From NCBI GenBank assembly GCA_016206685.1, contig JACQRB010000056.1, positions 1 to 48,329 of the forward strand: DNA of 48,329 nucleotides, read 5' to 3'. Shown piece after piece: positions 43,553-48,329 of this stretch. Positions within the stretch are counted from its first letter, which is position 1. Each line of letters starts with the position of its first letter. The DNA comes from Candidatus Omnitrophota bacterium (GTDB taxonomy: Bacteria; Omnitrophota; Gorgyraeia; Aquiviventales; Aquiviventaceae). The translations under genes and the position numbers were made by a program. The notes beneath the pieces are model-generated. The model searched no databases, was not told the origin of the DNA, and saw nothing but the letters and a program-made list of their open reading frames with translations.

Positions 43553-45796
43553 ATGCCACAGAAGATCCTGGTGATTCATCTGGCCGGTATCGGGGATCTG
43601 CTGATGGGCGTGCCGGCTCTGGCCTCGCTGCGGGCGGGGTTTCCCGACGGCACGATCCTCCTGCTGACGTGGAGGAAAAGCCGGGACGTGGCCCGCCTTC
43701 TCACCACGGTGGATGAGTGCTATGGACTCGAAGAAGGCCTCTCCTGGCGCGCGCTCAGGCACAACCTGTCAACTCTCTGGCGGCTTCGGCAGCGCCGCGT
43801 CGCTCTGGCCATCAATCTCTATCAGCTCTACCGGTGGGTGGGTGTGGCGAAGCTCGCGGGTCTCTTGCGCTTCGTTCGCCCGGCCCGAACGGCCGGACGG
43901 GATACGAACCGTAAGGGCGCTATCTTCGACGTGAAGGTGCCGGAGCGCTCCTCGGAAATCCTGCATGAAGTCGCGCGTCAAGGGCGGGTCGTCGAGCAAC
44001 TGGGGTGCCCGCCGGCGGGCTCGGCGATTCCCTTGCGTCTGGATGACACGGATCAGCAGATGGTCGGGGCATGGCTGGCCGCCCATGGGGTCGCCCCGGA
44101 CGACGCCCTGATCGGTCTGCATCCCGGCGCCCTGCGGCGGTGCCATCGCTGGCCGGCGGAATCATTTGCCTCTGTCGCGAACGCGCTCACGGAGGCCGAG
44201 GCGGTTCGCGTCGTCCTGATCGGCAGCCGCGACGAACGGCGGCTCGCAGAGCGGATCGCCCGGCAACTGGATCGGCCGCTGGTGGCGGCGGGGGAGCTGT
44301 CCCTGGGTCAGCTTGCCTGTCTGATGCGCCGGCTGCGCCTGCTCATTGCCAACGATTCAGGGCCCATGCACCTGGCGGCCACGCTTGATGTTCCGCTTGT
44401 GGCGCTCATGGGACCCACGGATCCCCACCGCTACGGTCCCTATCCCCTCGATCGGGTCAATCAACAACTTCTGTATGCCGAGGGATGCGCGCCATGCTAT
44501 CGCACCTCCTGCCAGGGCCATGACTCCTTCGAACAGCTCCCTCCTCGCGTCGTGCTCGAAGCCGCAGAGGCCATCCTTCGAGGGCGGCGTCCGAGCGGGT
44601 TGGTCCGGATTCGGTCCCGCGTCCGGGTGCTGCACGTCCATACGTTGCCGCTCGTGAGCGGCTCGGGATTGAATACGTTCTTGTCCATGCAGGGGCAGCG
44701 CGACGCCGGCTTCACGGTGGCATTGGCATGTGCCCCGGCCGAGGAGGATGCCGCCGGCGATCTGGCGGCACTGGTGGAGCGGGCCGGGATGCGGGTGCGC
44801 GCCATCCATCATCTGCGACGCGCGATCAGCCCGTGGCACGACTTCCTGGCGATCCTGGAGTTATGGCGCGTGTGCCGGCGGGAGGGCTACACGATCGTGC
44901 ACACCCACAACTCCAAGGCGGGGATCGTGGGCCGCCTGGCGGCATGGCTGGCGGGCGTGCCGGTGATCGTGCATACGTATCACAGTTGCGTCTTTCGATA
45001 CCGCCATCTGCGGCCGTGGCAACAACGACTCTTTCTATGGGTCGAGCGGTTGGCGGCTCCCTTGACCACCTCTTTCATCGTGATTTCTGACGCCTTGCGC
45101 CAGGAATTCCTTGCGGCGGGGCTGGCCAGGCCTGATCGGATCGAGACCATCTACAGCGGGATCGATCTGGAGGAATTTCAGCCGGGGCGAGCAGGGCAGG
45201 ATGGGGCGCGGCAGCAGTTGGGGCTCTTGGCGCAGGATGTGGTGATCGGGTCCGTCGCGCGCCTGGATGTCGGCAAGGGCCACGAGGAGCTCCTCGAAGC
45301 CTTCGCGCAGTTGACATCCCGCTTCCCGCACGCGAAACTGCTGTGCGTGGGCGACGGCCCGCTGCGGCGGCATCTGGAAACGCGGATCCAGCGGCTTGGC
45401 TTGACGGATCGCGTGCGGCTCCTGGGTCAGCGCGACGATGTCCCACGGGTGACGCAGGTGTTTGACATCGCGGTCCTGGCCTCTCACTATGAGGGAATGG
45501 GGCGGGTGTTGCTCGAAGCCCAAGCAGCCGGAAAACCGGTCGTGGCCACGCGCGCCGGCGGCATGCCGGAAATCGTCAAAGACGGCCACACGGGATATCT
45601 CGTCCCCGTCGGGGATGCGCGGGCTTTGGCCCAGGCGCTTGAGCGGTTGATGGCCGATGACGCCTTGCGCGCTCGCATGGGACAGGCCGCCGTCGAGTGG
45701 GTCGGCTCGCGCTTCTCGCAGCAGCGGATGTGCGAGCGCATCCAGGCGCTGTACGAGCGGCTGGTGCGCGAGGGCACGCGATGCTCAACGCCTTGA
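43553..45796 (+). CDS. Fused heptosyltransferase-type (GT9) and GT4 glycosyltransferase
   Basis: A 747-aa protein joining two glycosyltransferases. Residues about 1-350 are a GT9/heptosyltransferase-type domain: ILVIHLAGIGDLLMGVPALASLR, IGLHPGALRRCHRWPAESF, LLIANDSGPMHLAATLDVPLVALMGP. Residues about 365-745 are a GT4 domain: VRVLHVHTLPLVSGSGLNTFLS, FIVISDALRQEFLAAGL, VIGSVARLDVGKGHEELLEAF, SHYEGMGRVLLEAQAAGKPVVAT. No stop or frameshift interrupts the junction near 44,610. The two activities may add successive sugars. ATG 43553 is preferred to the GTG at 43535, which lies in the heptamer repeat. Confidence 0.92.
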   Translation: MPQKILVIHLAGIGDLLMGVPALASLRAGFPDGTILLLTWRKSRDVARLLTTVDECYGLEEGLSWRALRHNLSTLWRLRQRRVALAINLYQLYRWVGVAKLAGLLRFVRPARTAGRDTNRKGAIFDVKVPERSSEILHEVARQGRVVEQLGCPPAGSAIPLRLDDTDQQMVGAWLAAHGVAPDDALIGLHPGALRRCHRWPAESFASVANALTEAEAVRVVLIGSRDERRLAERIARQLDRPLVAAGELSLGQLACLMRRLRLLIANDSGPMHLAATLDVPLVALMGPTDPHRYGPYPLDRVNQQLLYAEGCAPCYRTSCQGHDSFEQLPPRVVLEAAEAILRGRRPSGLVRIRSRVRVLHVHTLPLVSGSGLNTFLSMQGQRDAGFTVALACAPAEEDAAGDLAALVERAGMRVRAIHHLRRAISPWHDFLAILELWRVCRREGYTIVHTHNSKAGIVGRLAAWLAGVPVIVHTYHSCVFRYRHLRPWQQRLFLWVERLAAPLTTSFIVISDALRQEFLAAGLARPDRIETIYSGIDLEEFQPGRAGQDGARQQLGLLAQDVVIGSVARLDVGKGHEELLEAFAQLTSRFPHAKLLCVGDGPLRRHLETRIQRLGLTDRVRLLGQRDDVPRVTQVFDIAVLASHYEGMGRVLLEAQAAGKPVVATRAGGMPEIVKDGHTGYLVPVGDARALAQALERLMADDALRARMGQAAVEWVGSRFSQQRMCERIQALYERLVREGTRCSTP

Positions 45797-46602
45797 CGGT
45801 TGACGTCGAAGAGCACTACAATTTCTGCGGGCTGAAGCAGGCCCTGCCCATGCGCGAGTTGGAGCGCTCGGCGAGCCTAGTGGTGCCGCAAACCGAACGG
45901 CTCCTCGATCTCCTGAGACGCCGGCGGATCAGCGCGACGTTTTTTATCTTGGGCGCAGTGGCTCTGCGGCATCCCGACCTGGTCAGGCGGATCGCGCAGG
46001 AGGGGCATGAGATCGCGACGCACGGCGATCAGCATGAGCTGGTGTATCGGCAGACCCCCCAGGAGTTTGAAGCCGACGTGCAGCGGGCGCAGCAGCGGTT
46101 GCAATCCTTGATCCACCGGCCGATCCTGGGATACCGGGCCCCCAGCTTTTCGATCACCGCGCAGTCGTTGTGGGCGCTTGAGATCCTGGCGCGCCTGGGA
46201 TTCCGCTACGACTGCAGCGTGTTTCCGATTCGCCATCCCCGCTACGGGATTCCCGATGCGCCTCGGGTGCCTCAGACCTGGCATGGCCTGACGGAATTCC
46301 CCTTGTCGGTCGTGCGCATCGGAGGCGTGAACCTCCCGGTCGCCGGCGGGGCCTATTTCAGGCTCCTGCCGTTTTCCTTGATCCGGCAGGCCTACCGACG
46401 GCTCAACCGCGCCGGCATCCCCATCCAGCTGTACCTGCATCCATGGGAGTTGGACGCGACCATCCCGCGGCTGCCGGTCGCGTGGCATCGCGCATTCACC
46501 CACTACGCCAACCTCCATCTGACGGCGCGGCGGCTGGACGCGCTGCTGGATGAGTTTGCGTTCGGTCCGGTCCGTGAGGTCCTGGGCATCCATGGCGACT
46601 GA
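45781..46602 (+). CDS. Polysaccharide deacetylase, EPS-associated
   Basis: A 273-aa NodB-fold deacetylase without a signal peptide. LTVDVEEHYN holds the catalytic Asp, ISATFFILGAVALRHPDLVRRIAQEGHEIATHGDQHE the metal-binding His pair, GYRAPSFSI motif 3, and LYLHPWELD the final catalytic His. The order and the C-terminal part match the XrtA/PEP-CTERM-associated (DUF3473) deacetylases. It would remove N- or O-acetyl groups from a lipid-linked intermediate in the cytoplasm. It overlaps the fusion glycosyltransferase by 16 nt. Confidence 0.92.
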   Translation: MLNALTVDVEEHYNFCGLKQALPMRELERSASLVVPQTERLLDLLRRRRISATFFILGAVALRHPDLVRRIAQEGHEIATHGDQHELVYRQTPQEFEADVQRAQQRLQSLIHRPILGYRAPSFSITAQSLWALEILARLGFRYDCSVFPIRHPRYGIPDAPRVPQTWHGLTEFPLSVVRIGGVNLPVAGGAYFRLLPFSLIRQAYRRLNRAGIPIQLYLHPWELDATIPRLPVAWHRAFTHYANLHLTARRLDALLDEFAFGPVREVLGIHGD

Positions 46603-47236
46603 CGCCTCCCGCGTGAAGCGGTATTTTGAGCGCGTGACCGTTGGGTTCGACCGCATCTACGACTCCGATCGCTCATCGCTCAAGGGGATGATCAATCGCT
46701 GGCGTCGCCGGAGCATGTTTGAGCGGTTCCGCGTCACGGTGGAGGTCTGCGGGGACGTCCGCGGCAAGCGGGTCCTGGACATCGGCTGCGGGTCCGGCCG
46801 GTACAGCGTGGAGCTCGCCCGGCGAGGAGCCGAGGTGGTCGGCGTGGATTTTTCCCAACCCATGCTCGATCTGGCGGCGCGCGCGGCCGAGGCGGCCGGC
46901 GTGGCCGGGCGCTGCCGATTTCTCCACGGCGAGATCCTCCAACTGGCGTTTGCGCAGCGCTTCGACATCAGCCTGGCAATCGGCGTGTTCGACTACACCG
47001 ACGATCCTCACCCCCTGCTCCAGAAGATGCGCGAGCTGACCTGCGGGACGCTGATTGCCAGCTTTCCCGTGCGGGCGCATCCGCTCGCCTTGGTTCGGAA
47101 GCTGCGGTTGTTCCTGGCGGGCTGCCCGGTCCGCTTCTATACCCGCGCGCAGGTTGAGCGTCTCCTCCGGTGGCCCGGCTCGCGGGCGGGCCTGCAGACC
47201 TTGGGCCGGGATTACCTGGCCGTCGTGCATGGGTGA
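46592..47236 (+). CDS. Class I SAM-dependent methyltransferase
   Basis: A 214-aa methyltransferase. RVLDIGCGSGRYSVELARRGAEVVGVDFSQPML is motif I/post-I, and FDISLAIGVFDYTDDPHPLLQKM is the motif II region. N-terminal VKRYFERVTVGFDRIYDSDRSSLK resembles ubiquinone/lipid methyltransferase starts. It overlaps the deacetylase gene by 11 nt and is the fourth methyltransferase of the locus; the substrate is unknown. Confidence 0.87.
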   Translation: MATDASRVKRYFERVTVGFDRIYDSDRSSLKGMINRWRRRSMFERFRVTVEVCGDVRGKRVLDIGCGSGRYSVELARRGAEVVGVDFSQPMLDLAARAAEAAGVAGRCRFLHGEILQLAFAQRFDISLAIGVFDYTDDPHPLLQKMRELTCGTLIASFPVRAHPLALVRKLRLFLAGCPVRFYTRAQVERLLRWPGSRAGLQTLGRDYLAVVHG

Positions 47237-47248
47237 CGGAGCCGGCTC

Positions 47249-48329
47249 ATGAAGATCATCCTCGCGGTGGGGCTCGCGATGGCGGTGGCCCTGATCGGCT
47301 CGCTCGTCTTGACGCCGTGGCTGCGCCGAGTGGCCCTGGCCGTGCGGTTGCTGGACCGCCCGAATCGGCGCAAGATCCACAAAGATCCGGTTCCCAAGCT
47401 GGGAGGGGTCGCGGTCTTCCTGGCATGGCTGATCGCGGTGGGATTTGCCGGCGCGTGGACCCTCATGCGCGACACGGCCTTCATGGCCAGGATCGCTCCC
47501 GTCATCGCGGCGGGGGCGTGCGGCGTCCTGCTCGGGCTGTGGGACGATGCGCGAGACCTGTCGGGGAGATGGAAGCTCTTCGGCCAGCTTCTGATCGGCT
47601 TGCTCCTGGTCTTGGGCGGCGTGCAGATCGATCGGATCTCCAATCCGTTCGGGGGAGAGATCGTGTTTCCCGAGTGGCTCAGCATGAGCGTGACGTTGCT
47701 GTGGGTCGCGGGGATGATGAACGCGGTCAATCTCATTGATGGGCTTGATGGGTTGGCGGCGGGGGTGGTCGCGATCGCGTCCGTGGGGTTGGTGGCGGCC
47801 GGTTTCCATGCGCAGAATTTCTTCTCGATCGTCGTGTTTGCCGCGTTGGCGGGAGCCTGCGCCGGGTTTTTGGTCTATAATTTTTTCCCGGCCAGGATCT
47901 TTCTCGGGGACGCCGGCAGCCAATTTCTCGGGGTGGTCCTGGCCGCCGCGCCGCTGGTGGATTTTCCGTATAAGTCGGCGACGGCGGTCGCGCTGCTCAT
48001 TCCGCTGACCTCGTTGGCCCTTCCCATCTACGACACGTGGTTGGCCCTCCTCAGGCGTTTGCTGGGACGGCGGTCCGTTTTTCGAGCCGACAAGTACCAC
48101 CTCCATCATCGCCTGCTCAAAATGGGGCTGTCGCATCGCCAGGTGGTGTTGTTCCTCTATCTGGTCTCGGGATATTTAAGCTGCGTGGCCTTCATGTTTG
48201 TGCTCATTGATGAGCGCTACGCAATCGTGCTGTTGGTGTTGCTCGCCCTGGGCTTGTTGATGGGGATGCGGACCCTGCGGTTCGTTGAGTTTCGCTTGCG
48301 CATGCGCTATCGCAGGGGATTCGCCAAGA
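47249..48329 (+). CDS. MraY/WecA-like undecaprenyl-phosphate sugar-1-phosphate transferase, partial
   Basis: Frame open to the window end, 360 codons seen, so absent from the track; I translated it directly. It starts MKIILAVGLAMAVALIGSLV. Diagnostic motifs are RKIHKDPVPKLGG, LLGLWDDARDLSGRWKLFGQ (DD motif), MMNAVNLIDGLDGLAAG, FFPARIFLGDAGSQFLG and ADKYHLHHRLL (HxHH). About ten hydrophobic segments are visible. It transfers a sugar-1-phosphate (GlcNAc in WecA) to undecaprenyl phosphate and so starts repeat-unit assembly for this locus. Only a C-terminal tail appears to be cut. Confidence 0.93.
   Translation, partial: MKIILAVGLAMAVALIGSLVLTPWLRRVALAVRLLDRPNRRKIHKDPVPKLGGVAVFLAWLIAVGFAGAWTLMRDTAFMARIAPVIAAGACGVLLGLWDDARDLSGRWKLFGQLLIGLLLVLGGVQIDRISNPFGGEIVFPEWLSMSVTLLWVAGMMNAVNLIDGLDGLAAGVVAIASVGLVAAGFHAQNFFSIVVFAALAGACAGFLVYNFFPARIFLGDAGSQFLGVVLAAAPLVDFPYKSATAVALLIPLTSLALPIYDTWLALLRRLLGRRSVFRADKYHLHHRLLKMGLSHRQVVLFLYLVSGYLSCVAFMFVLIDERYAIVLLVLLALGLLMGMRTLRFVEFRLRMRYRRGFAK

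Noticed and set aside
46673-48136. 487-aa minus-strand ORF opposite the methyltransferase and WecA-like genes
   Set aside because: Charged low-complexity shadow; the plus strand carries clear motifs in both genes.

Overview
The window is a GC-rich bacterial segment, probably from an uncultivated diderm. A secretin, a Wza-type exporter, lipoprotein signals and cytochrome oxidase subunits all point to an outer membrane and aerobic capacity. The gene complement (DUF502 protein, liv operon, exosortase/EPS-style polysaccharide locus, orphan secretin module) would fit lineages such as Omnitrophota, Nitrospirota or NC10. I cannot fix the phylum from sequence alone.

Region 1 (1-10,900) is housekeeping and metabolism. 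It holds the 5' part of leuC (minus strand), a small membrane protein, and an operon with a DUF502 membrane protein, a complete branched-chain amino-acid/amide ABC transporter (livK-H-M-G-F) and a DedA protein. A 132-bp repeat element follows, then cytochrome oxidase subunits III and IV with a small membrane protein, an isoprenylcysteine-methyltransferase-like protein and, convergently, an acyl desaturase.

Region 2 (about 10,885-15,400) starts with an uncharacterised protein of sigma-factor-like organisation. It continues as a visibly AT-richer accessory island: a Panacea-domain antitoxin with a PemK-like partner, a small lipoprotein, a small basic KGG-rich protein, a ribbon-helix-helix/RelE toxin-antitoxin pair, and an IS1595-type transposase with a 43-aa overlapping ORF that the track misses. 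Several genes here have a -10 box only 6-8 nt before ATG, so their mRNAs are probably leaderless.

Region 3 (15,376-23,652) is a compact operon behind a near-consensus promoter: MerR-type regulator, ExeA-like AAA ATPase, GspC-like inner-membrane protein, secretin, membrane-anchored coiled-coil/TPR protein, and a 1,179-aa exported coiled-coil protein with internal long repeats. No GspE/F ATPase, platform or pseudopilin gene is present. This is the strongest candidate for an undescribed system. A second copy of the repeat element found beside cox sits directly in front of the secretin start codon.

Region 4 (23,661-48,329) is a surface/exopolysaccharide locus. It has a multi-domain Ig/cadherin-like exported protein (minus), diacylglycerol/undecaprenol kinase, TPR-Wza exporter, a small exported protein (minus), Wzc-type tyrosine kinase, O-antigen ligase/polymerase-like protein, GDP-mannose dehydratase, flippase, five glycosyltransferase genes or domains outside the lipid-linked initiator (including a GT9-GT4 fusion), four methyltransferases, a Gfo/Idh oxidoreductase, an NAD-epimerase, an asparagine-synthase-type amidotransferase, a polysaccharide deacetylase and a WecA/MraY-like initiating transferase cut by the window end. 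The set resembles exosortase-A (PEP-CTERM) EPS loci, but no exosortase is visible. Most genes overlap by 1-20 nt, so translation is probably coupled.
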